In this document: positions 1-12,945 of the stretch, piece by piece
Layout: each line of letters starts with the position of its first letter
How positions within the stretch are numbered: the first letter of the stretch is position 1
Origin: Cercophora sp. LCS_1
Lineage: Eukaryota; Ascomycota; Sordariomycetes; Sordariales; Lasiosphaeriaceae
Length of the DNA stretch: 64,000 nucleotides
Assembly: GCA_036250225.1 (NCBI GenBank)
Contig: JAPZLL010000007.1
Span: 372,001-436,000 of the forward strand
Direction: 5' to 3'
Program-made: the position numbers and the translations under genes
The notes under the pieces: model-generated
Seen by the model: the letters and a program-made list of their open reading frames with translations, nothing else
Database searches by the model: none
Told to the model about the DNA's origin: nothing

Positions 1-2758
1 GATGTCGCAGACAGATATGCCTCTGGACGCGACAAATAAATGGGGTGAGTGCCAATTCATCTGGGCAAATTGACCGAACGGTCAATGCATGATGAGGTGG
101 TCGCCGGTCGTCGCCAGGGAACTCGCTCCCTTCCCACCAGTTGAAAGCCGCAACTCCCTTGGCCCCCGATCGTGGCCAGCCACATCTCCTCCGCAATTGG
201 ATGCAGCTAGGCTGTGTCTTGCGTCGTGCCAATGCAAGACCACTGTGCGGCGTCGTCCCACATATGCCCAAATCAGGGCAAGCACCCAGACACCGGTAGC
301 AAACGCGGCCCAGTCGACCATCGCCGCCTTGCCAGAGGTGTGCCGCGCGACGGTGAGACCCATCGCCGAGACCAAGTTCCAAACTCCATCACCTCATCCC
401 TTGGGGCTTCCCCCTCCATCGTCCATGGTAATAATGGGGGCATACTGTGTAGGCACGCCGCCTGTGTTCCAGTGGGCCCGTCCCCCAAAAAGCGACCCGT
501 CCCGATCCCTCTGGCTGCAGCTGCACAGCCGTTTCCGCTCGGCGTCATGCATCCAGACAGATCACCCCCAAACGGGAAACTCTTGAGACGCGAATCTGGC
601 ATCGCGCTACCACGAAAAAAAAACCGTTTCCAGCAAGAGTCATTTTCCCGAAACCAATCCCGAGGGCAATAGCATTGTGGTCCAAGAACAACAGACCACC
701 GAGACCCCATCTCAACAGAGCCGACGCCACCGCAGCCACCACCACGAAACAAACCCCGCCATGTTTTAAACTCTAACCCCTCGGCAATCTGCCATATCTT
801 GTTCGCCATTATGAAAAAGCAACGAAAACTCCGGACGTTGAACAACTCCACGTGCAAGTGCATCTACGCACGGATCCGAATCCACACACGCGTGTGAGGG
901 AGACAAACGCTTGTATTATCCCGGTAAACACTCACATCCACCACAAATCCAACCACAGAAACCACAGAAACAAACCCAACGGAATCGTTGCGGGGTAGTC
1001 TCGTTTCCCGTTCTTGCGTCAAAGCTCACATCCAAGGAGCGATGATCTCTCGTTCAGGACCATCAATGTTTCCTTCCTTCCTTCCATCCGGCCATTCACA
1101 TCCCTTGCCCATGCTGTGCCAGTTCCCGAAGGAAGACCAGCTTGCCTTGCTTGCCCAGTCATCCATTTCGCACCCCCAGACAACCCCAAAGAAACTCGTC
1201 GTCAAAAACATAAATCACAGATTTTGTGCTTCCCGAACACACAGCAACACACAGTTTCGCAAACTTATCCAAAACGTGGCTATGTCCACCAACGCACCAC
1301 CACAGTACGTACCGTGTACCGCGTAACACAAGGCGACGCAACGCCCCAAGCTTACTTTATGGGTACCTCCAGTCTTCAGTTTTTAAATAGCCCACCCAGT
1401 CAGTCTGTCAGCAAAACCCCCGGGCCGCACGGATGGATGGACGACATGCTGCATACTGTGCTGCGTACTGCGTGAAGAGCTGTTGGAAAACAAGCTGCAT
1501 CGCGTGGCAGTGCTCCCTACCTAGGTGAGGTCTCGGTGGTCAAGGTAGACAGGGCAAGGTAGACCAGGTAAGGTGCAATGTAGACAATGCAGACAAGGTG
1601 AACAAGGTGGACGAAGCAAGTAGACAAGGTAAAAAAGACAAGGTGAGCACGGCAACTCGGAGGCAGCCCACCCATCAAACCGCGTCTGCTCACCGAACTG
1701 AACCGAACCGACAGAAATCGACCGACCGCATACATGCTTCAAATGCCAAGAGAGCGTTGATGCCGTGTCGGGTGTGCCATGTGTCCCGACATGCGTGCCC
1801 CAGGGTTGAGAATCGAGGGACTAAAGAGAGCCGCATGAAACCACCCATCCGTGGGTCGAGTCGAATCAAGTCGCGTCAAGTCGACTCCGGCATCAACCCC
1901 CTTTCATCCCTCGCAAACATGACCATAAGGACACCCGCCAGAAGGGATATAAGGGATAATTGACCGACGATAATAATGGGCGGCCAGTAGCACATCGCAT
2001 CACATTGCAGTGAAGAGAGAGAAAAAAAAACAGGCGACAGAACACGAGGCATTTGCCATCTTTCAGTTCAAGTTCCACTCCAACTATCTGCAAGGCTTCC
2101 ACCCCCACACATCCATATCTTCCTTTCCTCACCCACAGCCATCTAACCCTGAACCTCCCTTGCCCCGTCCTACCAATGTCTACACCACCCGACGTCCATC
2201 TCCAAACCCAGATGCTAAAATACCGCCAAAGATGCCAGTTCACCACAGCCCTCCGCCCATCCCTTTCCTATTTAGCCCGTTACAATCCACAGGCGTTCTT
2301 GGAACGTGTCCTCTGTTCCATAAGAGGTATCCCGTTTTCCCGACAAACCATTTCTCGGGCTACTAAATCAACATAGAAACAAACGCCCCTTGCCAACCGG
2401 CCGTCGAGTCGACCAGCTCATCCAAAACCACCAAAAAAACGCCGGTTCGACACAAGAGAATTAAGGGGTAGACTAGGTCATGGTGAGTGATACAAGTCCT
2501 TTGCGTGGGCAAGAAAACAAGGTCGTCTATAGCCTAGAAGGTCGAAACAAGCCGCATTCCCAAACGCAAAACATGTGCCGACAGAATGTACAGGGGTATA
2601 TCGATGAGAAAAAAAGGGAATAAAAAAAAGGCACAAGTCGTAGTGTTGTTGGTTTCGGTGGTTGTGGTTCTAAAACCACCGGCCAGCGCGTATGGTCGTA
2701 AGTCGAGGTCATGGTTCGTCGTCACCGTCGTCCATTCCTGCCCCCATCTCCGTCTCCA
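1..2758. other. intergenic, downstream of the LTE1-like gene
   Basis: No convincing gene. Open frames here are short, overlap on both strands and resemble no family I know. The stretch holds A-rich runs, a degenerate short repeat around 1540-1646, and probably the 3' untranslated region of the minus-strand exchange-factor gene next to 2759. Confidence 0.6.
1540..1646. repeat. degenerate AAGGTAGAC-type repeat array
   Basis: About ten imperfect copies of a roughly 10-nt unit close to AAGGTAGACA follow one another (variants AAGGTGAAC, AAGGTGGAC, AAGTAGAC, AAAAAGAC). Spacing varies, so this is a decayed minisatellite-like tract, not a clean tandem array. No coding or known regulatory role is visible. 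Confidence 0.6.
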
Positions 2759-5700
2759 TCACTCTAAACTGTCTCCATGCTTTCGGATCTCCTCGTCCGT
2801 CAGTGCACCCATCCAAAGACACCGTTCCGTAATACCCTCGATGGGTTGGAAGTTGTATAAGGAGCTTGCCTCAAGGAGCCTCAAGAGGGTCTTGACAATC
2901 GAGGCCGAGGTTCTGCACCGTTCAAAGTTGACAAGCGGAGCCGTTGTTGGTGAGCTTGCAATCTCACTTGGCCGCTGCGCGTTGAATAGTAGGTCGTGTG
3001 TGTAGATACCCACAAAGGGTATGCATCCCATCTCCGCCACCGCAGTGCCAGTTGAGCCACCACCCTCCATCTCGGCTCGCAGGTTGTAAAAATTCCTGGT
3101 CGGAGAAACGAGGGCCTCAAGGTCAGCCATGGTGCGTTTGTCGCTCGCCGGGACCATGGTCCATGTTTTGGACAGACGGCTGACTTCGTTACTCGTCAAA
3201 GCAATCGTCAGTTGGCTCATGGTCGCAAAGTTGCGGTACTTGCGACAATGAGACGCAATGTGAATGAACTTGATCATGCACCGCGCCCGTTCCTCAATGT
3301 TTTGCGTCAGTACAATTTCCGAGATGGCCCACTTGACCATGATGTTGAAGCGAGCAATAACCACCTCAACACCTCGGGCGTCCGTGTCCCTGAGAAACGA
3401 GACCCAGCTGCGAGCATTGATGCCGTTTTGCTCCGCATTTTTCCATCGCATTTCAATAAGCTCCTTCCAGTCAATCTCGTTGAGTGCATCTTTCTCAATG
3501 AGGGTGAACTGTTGAGCCAGAATGTCGCTATCGAATGCGAGGATGAAGGGCAGGTGAACCGAAAACTTGTTGTCCGCTTGCGGCTCTACTTCGGGAACTG
3601 GGTCGGCAATCTGAAGCTTTGGTGCATTACGGAGCGCTTCCTTGGTGCCCGTGGGATCGACGGGGGATGCTAGGGGGTATTGAGTATAAGGCGCCGCTGC
3701 CGTAGTCGGTGTGGTATCTGGGGTTGGTGGCAAAGGCTTTTCCCAAACTTGGTGTTCTTGCACAATTGGCACATTGACAGCATCTGGCGGGCCCATATGG
3801 AGAGCTTGTATTAACGTCATCGGGGGCGAAGGCGGACTCGGGCTCTGTGTAGCTGGTGTTGGGATATACGGAGGGCTGTCCGCGAGAGGGTGTACTGGCA
3901 AGGTTGAGACGGCAATTCCGATCCGGGACGGGGTAACACTATCACCCTCCTTGAGATCAACCACGTCGGCCGACAACTCTGATGAGAGATCAGTGTCGTC
4001 ATCACTCTCAACGTCCAAAAACGACTGCTCGCCGCTGGCCCTTGCGGGTCTGTCCCGCGGAATCACGCTCCCCGAGTCGATGCCCTCCATGCTTTCTGTC
4101 TTCTTGATAAACTCGTACGAGGGGTGCTGCGAATCCCGCGGCGTATGATCCTGTGACGAACCAGCACTCTCGTCTGGCCCTTGGAGAATGGACTGGTCCG
4201 TCCACTCTCGAGTGTCAGTTCGCCTACTTCGGCCATCGTCGGTAAGTCCTCGGTCCAGCAACGGGATTGAGTTGTACGACGCTCTGGAATCGTCTGACAA
4301 GAACGAAAGCACATCGCCGCTTCGCGGGATGTCGACCCCGAGGAGACTGTTCTGGACGTCGGCCGGGATGATTATCGAAGAAGGCAGGAGCGGACCCTCA
4401 ACGACATGAACGTTTCGGTGTTCCTTCTTCTCCTCTACACTCACAACTGTTTCGGGGATATCTCCAAGTTCGGATGCAGCGGGCGGCAGAAAATCAGGCG
4501 CCTCCCTGTTCAGGTCCATCGACAGCTTGGCGGGTATTTTCTTTTCATATCTCCCTTCTAGCTTCAACAGGGCAGACTCTACCCCGCCGTCGTCATCGAG
4601 GTCGTCGGGAATCTGGGCCAGCTTCTGTGCCTCGGCCTCAAAAGAGGGACGCATGATGGGCTTGGATGAGTGGGTGCTGAAGAGGGAAATGTTGCGCTTT
4701 GGGTTTTGTTCGGCAATGGCCCCGAGAGAAAATGCCTCTACCCGCTTAGGGGACGAGAAATCGCTTGAGCCAACATCAACATAGCCGCTGGATTCCTGGA
4801 CGGGGCTTCGGACATACGAGCTGCAAAAGGACTCTGTATATGTCGTCAGGGATCCAACTGAGCGTGACCTCCGCAATGTCGCCGGGTCCAGCTCTCCAAC
4901 ATTAGTGGCCGCACGAAGATCGCCGCCAGGTCTTCTCCTAAGAACACGAAGCGGTTGGGGAATAAGGACCTGGGAAGATTCATCCAGGGAGGCCTCAGAG
5001 TAAGTAGTCGCGTCGAAGCTCCGAATGGTGGGCTGGGGCATAATACCACTAGTGTATGATGCGTAGCGCCGATGACCAATAGAGCGGTTTGAGCGGTACG
5101 ATCGACTCGACCGCTGTCTCGAATGCCGATAGATGCCGCTAAGTGGTGGTCCGCCCCGAACCCGCGGCGAGTCAAATGAAGGGCGGGTAGAGTCCTCGGA
5201 CGGCCGAGCGTTGCCCCCAAGAGTGGCCATATCCGGGATGAACGGTGGGAGCGGATCTGCTGAGAGAGAAGAGCGCAGCACGTGCTGGCTCAGGATGTAG
5301 GACGACCTCCTCGGCGTCCCCATAGGTTGCCCCGGCGGGGTGTTGGGCGGCGTTGGATCTGCCACATTTTGCATGAAGGTATCGGTGAATGCGTCCACCG
5401 ACGAGTTTGCTGCCGGCAGGGCACCTGCCATGGACGGGAAGTCTTCTGGAAGCAGCGTATCGTCCACTATGACGATTGACTTGCTGCCTGTTGTAATGCC
5501 CATATCACTTGTTGGCCTGGCATCCAGCCGGTCGGAAAAGGCAAAAGTGGTGTCCATATGCGCGGCTGAGTACTCCAGCATCTCATCGGGCACCCGCGGG
5601 ATGGCATCGGGAGGTGCCAAGTAACCATGTCTCTCGGCCTCGGCTTCAGCATCCTCGCGAACTGCTCTCTTGAAATCCTCGGCAACCTCGGCACCGAGCA

Positions 5701-8316
5701 AATCGATTCGAACTGGGGGACGGGCACCATTCTGGTGAGGACGAGCCTGCGGTACTATCGCAGTTCCCGGAAGCCGGTTTGTAGTTGCGCCCCTAGGCCC
5801 AATCGGCGAGATGTTGATAAAATTCCCCTGTGTGGGGGACACGCTCTGCCCCTTGGTGCTGAGAGCGCGTCGGACGCTTCCCAGCAGCTTCTGCATGCCG
5901 CGTCCCGACATTGCGGAACCCCCGCCCTTTTCCTTAACTGTCTCTACCGCTTGGGGTTGAAACAGAGTCGTCTGTCTCGACGGTGCTCCGGCCGCACTAG
6001 GCGGGAGGACCTCGACATACGCCTGCCCAGGAGGGAACATGTTGCCACGAACAATACTGCCCGCGTACGGGAGCGCCAAGAGAAATTCGGCATTCTTGAA
6101 AAGAAGCTTCTCCGTTACACTGGCATGCTCTCGCAGGGAGTCGCTCAGACTGCCGTTTCGTTTGTGCGATGGTTGTGCGCGCACGCGCTTGCCAACAAGA
6201 GCGCGCGGAGTCATAGCGATGGGATCGGTGTTGTTGTACACGGAACTGGGATCTACCGGGTGGACAGCCAACGGATAACTGGCGCCAGGCTGACCGAACC
6301 GCATATTCTTAGTGGGGAACGAACAGGAGACCACATCCACACTGGCAATGCTAGTCGGGGAGGCTGGGTTTCTATCGAACCCTGGGTCAATCTGGTCTTC
6401 AGGGGTACCTGGCCTGTCGCCAACAACGATGGAATCGATATGCCCCGCTCTGGAAACCTCGGCGTAGAAACTGGTCTGGTCGGGGTGGGTCGGTAGAACC
6501 ACCCCGTCGATCTGTGGAGGCCCATCCTCCGACGTGATGTAAAAGTTCGGGTCCAAGTTCGGATCTCGGTGGCCGGCGATACCTCCGGGGGCAATGGCAA
6601 CATCGGGTGCTAGCGACGCGTCGAAATCAGGCCCGTCCCAATACTGTCCGCATACCCTTCGCCAACACTTTTTCAGCTCTGCCAGAATCTTCAGCTGCAC
6701 TTTCCTCGCCCGCAAGTCCTGGGACAGCTCGTCGACGAAATCGTTCAAGAGCGTGCAAAACATAGCCCGGAGACTATAATCACCAACAAAGTCGTCCACG
6801 AAATAGTTCAGAATCCAGTGGCGCAAGGCGACAAAAGTGCGGACCCTAACCACCATGCCAGCCTCGTCGCTCCGGGCCAATGCCCACCGCAGTCGCGCAA
6901 ACAGCATACGAAGCAAATCGGATGACTCGAGGAACGACCGAAAGGTGAGAAAAAAGTCGGAGAGGAGCTCGTAGTCGAGGAAGCTGGGGGACGTGATCTC
7001 GGCCACTAAGCGAGGCGGCGACGCAGCAGTGACTGATCCTACTGACGAGTATCTCACAATCGCTCGATCGTCACAGGCTGGCTTGAAAGTCAGCGCGTCA
7101 AACATGGCCGGTTCGATTACCAAGTGAGTCGACATGTACGTTGACCGTAGCGGACGCGGGAAGACAGGTGACACTATCCTCGGAGGGTCGGCGGGGTCGA
7201 CTGGGGCAACGTGAATGGCAGGGAGACCGCCTGCGCCAGGTCGTTTGGCAGTGCTCATCGTCATGGTCTTGGGCGTGCGGCCCAGAAATGAAACAGTGCT
7301 AGAGCGAACGTCTTCGGTGGGTGCATACGACGAGCCCCTAATAAACGGCGTCCCCCGAATACTGAACCTCGGCGTTCCTATCCTCCACGAGGGAATGGCC
7401 ACTTCCAGTAACGGCGGCCTGTTCATGTCCAGGTCTTCGGTCGTCCTCGGCCTGTGTTCGTCACCTGGCTGCGTAATGATGATCTTGAAACCCCCTGGCT
7501 CTGACTCTCGCGCGATGCTGGTGTCCGGAATAGTCGAATCCGAAACTGCACGGCGACGGGTGCGGTTGATAACAATCCTCTCACCAGACCCCTCCGTCCT
7601 GGTGGCGGCTGGTGTCAGGGTATGCACAGTGTTCCAATGACTGTCATCCGGAAATCCGGCCCCGTCTTCGAGGTCACGACTGGTGTCCGAGGCGAGAGCA
7701 TCGAGTCCAGCTGTCCCAGGCGGGGTCATGGGGAACACAAAGTGAGGTTGAGGGTAACGTTGGTTCGCTGGGCGAACGGTTGGCCTTGATGCCGTCAGTA
7801 CGTACCCGTCACAGTCTGATCCATTACAGTCCAAGGTTACGAGCATCGCCGTACCAAGGGCAGCGCAAGCAACATGTCTTACCTCAAGTAGATGCGACCA
7901 TTATTCCCAACGTTTGCCACGGTGAACTGGCGCCCCTCTCGGCCTGCAGACCCTCCATCCGGTGTAATGTCCCACTTGTCGTCCTCCTGGCTCCCCTTCT
8001 TCGCCCGTCGCGACGTCACGTTCTCTTCCTGGGATTTGCGTTCCGTCGCTGGCACCAAGGGCCTTTGTTGCGCGCCGGACAACTTCCGCGTCAGCGCCCT
8101 CCCACCTGCAGTCCCCAACGACCCTGACCCGATCAACGGTTTCTCGCCCTCCCTCGCCAGCCGCGGAGGCGTCCTCCTAAACCGTGCAGCCGGCGTCTGC
8201 CCTCTTTCTTGCCATGTCGGATCCCGGCTCGAAGGTTGTCGCTGGGCCAGGAGCTGCTGTCGAAAGCGCGCCGTGAGGGATGTCGCTGGCGGCGCCGGTG
8301 GTGGATCGCCTTCCAT
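2759..8316 (-). CDS. LTE1: Lte1-type Ras guanine-nucleotide exchange factor
   Basis: Two exons on the minus strand: 8316-7883 and 7784-2759, giving 1819 residues. The 98-nt intron (7882-7785) starts GTAAGA, has a TACTGAC branch point and ends CAAG; splicing restores a continuous frame (phase 2). A RasGEF N-terminal domain lies at about residues 350-500 and a catalytic RasGEF (CDC25-like) domain at about 1553-1805, at the extreme C-terminus. Between them are roughly 1000 residues of Ser/Pro/Arg-rich, probably disordered sequence with many possible phosphorylation sites. In budding yeast Lte1 promotes mitotic exit through the Tem1 GTPase and restricts Bfa1-Bub2; whether it is an active exchange factor is debated. 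Start chosen at the first ATG of exon 1. The Lte1 name rests on the two-domain layout plus the conserved N-terminal block spanning the intron; a generic RasGEF is the alternative. Confidence 0.88.
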
Positions 8317-11300
8317 TGTGTTGGCCTCAGCCGCCTACCGTGCAGAGCAACGGCTGCTGCTGGTGCTCAAAGTAGCGAAGTCGTCTATGAAGTTGGGCAT
8401 GGAGAGTTAGCAATAGCGCGATTCGGTTGCCCGTCTGCATTGGTACTTTGCACGAATTGAGAGAGAGCAGACAGGAAGGTGCATGGAAGGCGCGCGTGGT
8501 ACTAAGGGGGCAGCGACTTGAGGGCAGAGGTCCGAGTGCTGGGGTTCGAACGTGTACACGTACAGGAGCTGCGTGACGCCATAAAGATCGGACGGTAGGA
8601 CAAACACGCTATGATCGACAGATGCAGCAGGAGCCGGCGAGGCAATGGACAACAACAGGCCGCGCCGAGGACGTCACAAGGCGCCTGTTCAGACGTATCC
8701 GCAAGAGGGTTGGGTTGAAGTTCAATTCGCACAGAAGAGGTCACCCAGGAACCAGAAAGGGATTCTCCAGTTCTCCAGAGAAAGGGCACACCCCAGTCAC
8801 GCCAGTCAGCACGGGTGAGGTCCGTGGGAAATTTGTCACTAGGTCAAGCAAAAGAAGCAAGCAATCGCAAGCCCGGCCCAGGCCCGGTTTGGCAGCAGGA
8901 CGAGAGCGGCGGGCAGGACCTCTCTGCAACACCTGCACCTGGGCGCGCACCTGGATTGGCAGGGGCGACAGAGAACAGGGGGAGGAACCGGGGGGGAGCT
9001 GCTAATTTGCTGTGGCTGGCCCGCCCTGTCACGACCCGCTCACGCGGCTGGAGAAGTGGGTGGGTGCAAGAGCGGCCGGTCGACTGGCGACTGGCTCCCG
9101 CCCCGCTTCCAATGGCTGGTGGCACAGTGGATGCTCCTACTCCTCCTATCCCGCCCGCTTCCAACGGAAATGCCCCGAGAGGACGGGATGGAGGCACAGG
9201 ATGCACAGAATTCGAAAAGGTCTTTTTTGAGCAGCTGGCCTCTGGCAAATCGGCGGGACAGCAGCAGCCAGGCGGGGAGGCGAACAGGAGGCCCAAGAGT
9301 GAAGACTTGCAGCGCAAGAGGAGGGGGATTGGTTGCACGAAGAGAGACACCAGCGCCGTCGACAGAAAAAGTACCGCGCGCACGGCTCGGCCAAGAACCA
9401 GCACCATCCCCCGATGGAGCCAAGTGACGACAAAAAGCAGGGTTCAGTGATGCGAGTCGGCAGGCCGCCGTGACCTCCACCCCCCATGGCTCCGCCCCGA
9501 GAACCACTGACATCGAATCAGCAGTTCGCAGACACCCGCGACACCAACTCTCCTGAAGTTGGACTGTGGCGACAACAGTGATGCTCCACGAGTTCCGTAT
9601 ACCGGCCAATGCTTCCCAGATTCCTCCGCCGCAGCAAGTCCCAGCTCAGGAAGCTCAGAGATGGAGACAGAATTCGGTTGCGGCGGCCTCTCGCTCGCCA
9701 GGAACGCAACCCTGGCAGGGTAGGACTGGGTATCTGGGCTTGCAAGCACCAAAGAGAGGCTTTTTCCTGCTCATTTCCCAGAGGAACGGTTGACTAGGAA
9801 GCCTCAGCAGCACTTTGTTGGCTCCAGATGTTGGCCCTCATCCTCGGGACGTCCCGCACATCGAGGAACTTCCAACAACCAACCTAGACCCAAAATGAGG
9901 CCATCTTGCCGTGCCTCCTCCGTTTCCTGTTTTGGTGGGCCGAGGATGGCACAAGAGGGCGGGAACCCAACAACTAATCAGGCCAGCAATTGTCTCCTGA
10001 GTGTCCACGAAAATAGACATGTTCAAGATGGGCGAGATGTCGTGAGTGAGTCGCGAGTCGCGACAGCCGCGTGGCGCCACGGCTGCCGCGCATGGCACGG
10101 AAACCGTCAGGTATAATCGGAAGGCATAAAAACTTTCCGGGTTCGATCTTCAAGAACCATCTAGAGCTTTATGCGCCACCGATGTTCCACATTGATCAGC
10201 TCACGCCGCCTTCGCCTTGTAGAGATTACGAGCAAAATCAAGGCGCTCTTCCTGCTCCATCGACCCGGAAACCGATAGACCTCACCATCAGACAATTGCA
10301 CTTGGCCGAGGGAGTTTCCTTGGCTTTACCCCTCCTCTCAACGTGGAGGAAGCGGGACCGTTCCAACTCGCTCGCCAGCCGCGAAAGGCACAGACACCAC
10401 AGGTCGATGTTTTGGGCCAGGCCGCGGTCAAGCCAGAGAGGGGGAGTAGCAATGCTGCGTCACCTCACCTCTGGTGTTTGTCCCGCCATATGGCCAACGC
10501 CCACGATGCTTTGACGTTGGAGATTGCACCCAGGGTCAGGAAATTGGCGTCCCCACGCGGGGTTTCGTGATGCGAGGCTGAGAGGAAAGGCAGCATGCTC
10601 CCCACCAACCCAGCCACGGCTACCACACCACCTCCCACGGTGGCGCAACGTTGAACGCGGCAACCATGGAGACTCGAGATCTCGAGAAGCGGCCCGGACA
10701 TGGGTCAAAGTGGTCACACAGCATTGAGCGAATCTCTAGGTCCTTTGAGTGGGGGCAGAGGAGGAAATCCGGATCAGGCGGGCAGAAGCACGGACAAGGC
10801 AGTCAGATCGCGCTGCACAACACACTATCAACGTCACACCGCTTGCACGGTCAATCCCAATCGCGGCAATGCTGAACGAGAGCGCGAGCCTCATCACAGA
10901 TTGATATCACCGACTCATAGGCGAGCGATGGCACGCAATTCACCCCACAAACACGACGGAGCAGCGCTTGCTCCCAGCGCTAGAGGGAGCAAACACGATC
11001 TTATCACAATCCCCCATCCAGAATCGAGATCAGGTCAGCGGGCAGGTCCTGATCTTCCGCTAACAGGCCGCCGCAAACCCAATTCCGAGAGGCGTCCCGC
11101 CAATTGGACCGATCCAAAGCCCCCAAAAACCGTTGACGATTGATTTTCTCCCAGCCACTTCGTCAAGACGCATTCCAGGCGTAGAGTATGTACTCATATA
11201 AGTGACATATTGCAAGGGAAGATGAGCTAATTCTCTCTCGCAACTACCGAGACGTCGCAAAGGGAGCACAGGGAACCACCGCCGGCCTCGCCTAACCACC

Positions 11301-11407
11301 GTGATCCGGCAACAGGTGTTGCTTGGCGCGAACCACCGTGTTGGCAGCCGACCGAACCCATGCGCCGAACACCGCAGACCAGTCTCGCCAACGTCGCGAA
11401 CCACCAA

Positions 11408-11410
11408 CTC

Positions 11411-11446
<36 letters not shown>

Positions 11447-11462
11447 GCTCTCTCTCTCTCTC
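11408..11462. repeat. (CTTT)n followed by (CT)n microsatellite
   Basis: About nine uninterrupted CTTT units run to 11446 and, after GC, continue as seven CT units to 11462. A pyrimidine tract of this kind is likely to vary in length between isolates; it lies in an intergenic region. Confidence 0.9.
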
Positions 11463-12576
11463 GTGTTGGCGTACATTATGGTATCACGCGCATCAATGTT
11501 CCCCTTATCCCAAAACGTGTTGAAACTCCACCGATAAAAGCAATGCGTTTCGCCCACTCAATACCAAGAAAAATCAAGTCGCATTCAACACGCGCGTTCC
11601 CACAGCCTTGGCATCCGAACCTTATTTCCTTTTGATGGACGAGCTGTTATGCTTGCACCCCTGGCTTTGGACCAGTGGATCCACACACACCACCGACTTG
11701 AGCGACGTCACTTGTTGATCTTTTGTGGTCTGGACTGAACTGGGAAAGGGGTTGCTCAGGTGAGGGGCAGCTGAGGGGCACTTGCAGATGCCTTTGCCAT
11801 TGAGGTTCTCGCGCTTGTAATGGGCGGGTTTATGTGAGTGGGTTTGGGAAAAGCAATGATATATATCCATACGCATCACCTCGATACGAGTTGGGCGTAC
11901 ATGCGTTCTCGGTCTGATGTTGGCTGCGGGTACAGGTATGTGTGCATGCTCGCTTCGGAGAGTGCGTGCGCGCGTTTCTTGAAATAGAATCGGGGAAAAT
12001 ATCGGGTTCGAGGTGAGTGGAGGCGAATGTTGTTGGGGTTTGACGGAACGCTGGTTCTTGATTCTCGACGGGTTAAGTCACAGTGGCTGATAGACAAGAC
12101 TGCTCAGCGTGTGTTGTCAATACTAGGGATTGAGCTGTTGCTGGGGTTTGGAGTTGGGTATATGTGGGTCTCCGGTGTCCTCTGGGGATACTCTCGCGCC
12201 TCACTACAGGTCTTTGCTCTGGGCCCTTTTGGACTTATATATTTGCAATTAACGGAATGTCCCCGGCTGATACATTTTGAGGGAGCTGTCATGGCAGGCC
12301 AGATGGAAGCTATATACCAATAGGCCGACCGCCCAAAAGGTAACAAAATAACGAAGGAGAGGTTCGTTGTTCGGTCTGCGGTTTATATGCTCAACTCTCT
12401 ATCCGGGACCTGTACCACTGCCGTAATAGGAACCTCGCCGAGCGGTTCGAACGGGTCGGATCCAACTTCAGCCCCTTTGCGGTATCTACATGTTTACGAC
12501 TGACACCTCGTGGCTTACGGTCGCCTTTTTCTTTCCCTGGGAACACACAAGAGCGGGCCCATGGTCCCCAGAGTTC

Positions 12577-12945
12577 TCATATCCCGGTCATTGAGATTGA
12601 GCATCTGGTTTCTGAGCGATAGATTCTCGGTCTCGCCGATTCAGTCCACTTAAGGACACGCCCTTTACTGGCGTCGCCATCCGCTGTGGAAGTCCAGTAC
12701 TCCGTGGGATACTGGTCCAAAGACCATTCGAACCCATAGCTGTAGAATGTTTGTTGGGGCCTCCTTAATCCGATATGGAGGTATGACCTGTTGTCCGGGT
12801 CTTCTAGTAAAGCCGCCCAGATACATATTACCACCCCATCGTCTACATGATGTCCGTATCGCCACCTATCTCCTTTCTTTGATACATTCCTATTGAAGTG
12901 TCCAAGAACAGCCGCCCAGGCTCTACGTGTAACTTCATTCCCCAT
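12577..12945 (-). CDS. hypothetical protein (weak)
   Basis: An ATG-started frame of 122 codons on the minus strand; the frame stays open upstream to a GTG at 13008. The product is Trp/Tyr-rich and not of low complexity in its first 95 residues (for example WAAVLGHFNRN, GVVICIWAALLEDPDNR), which is unlike the surrounding spurious frames. I recognise no domain, no signal peptide and no clear introns joining it to neighbours. The surrounding 12-14 kb looks less GC-rich than the genes, so it may be a relic of a degraded gene. Low confidence. Confidence 0.2.
   Translation of the reverse strand: MGNEVTRRAWAAVLGHFNRNVSKKGDRWRYGHHVDDGVVICIWAALLEDPDNRSYLHIGLRRPQQTFYSYGFEWSLDQYPTEYWTSTADGDASKGRVLKWTESARPRIYRSETRCSISMTGI

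Noticed and set aside
5627..6496. 289-codon plus-strand frame
   Set aside because: Lies wholly antisense to the LTE1-like coding region and resembles no family; a shadow of GC-rich coding DNA.
7785..7846. ATG at 7846 as the LTE1 start
   Set aside because: It lies inside the intron; the upstream exon at 7883-8316 joins in frame and carries conserved sequence up to the junction.
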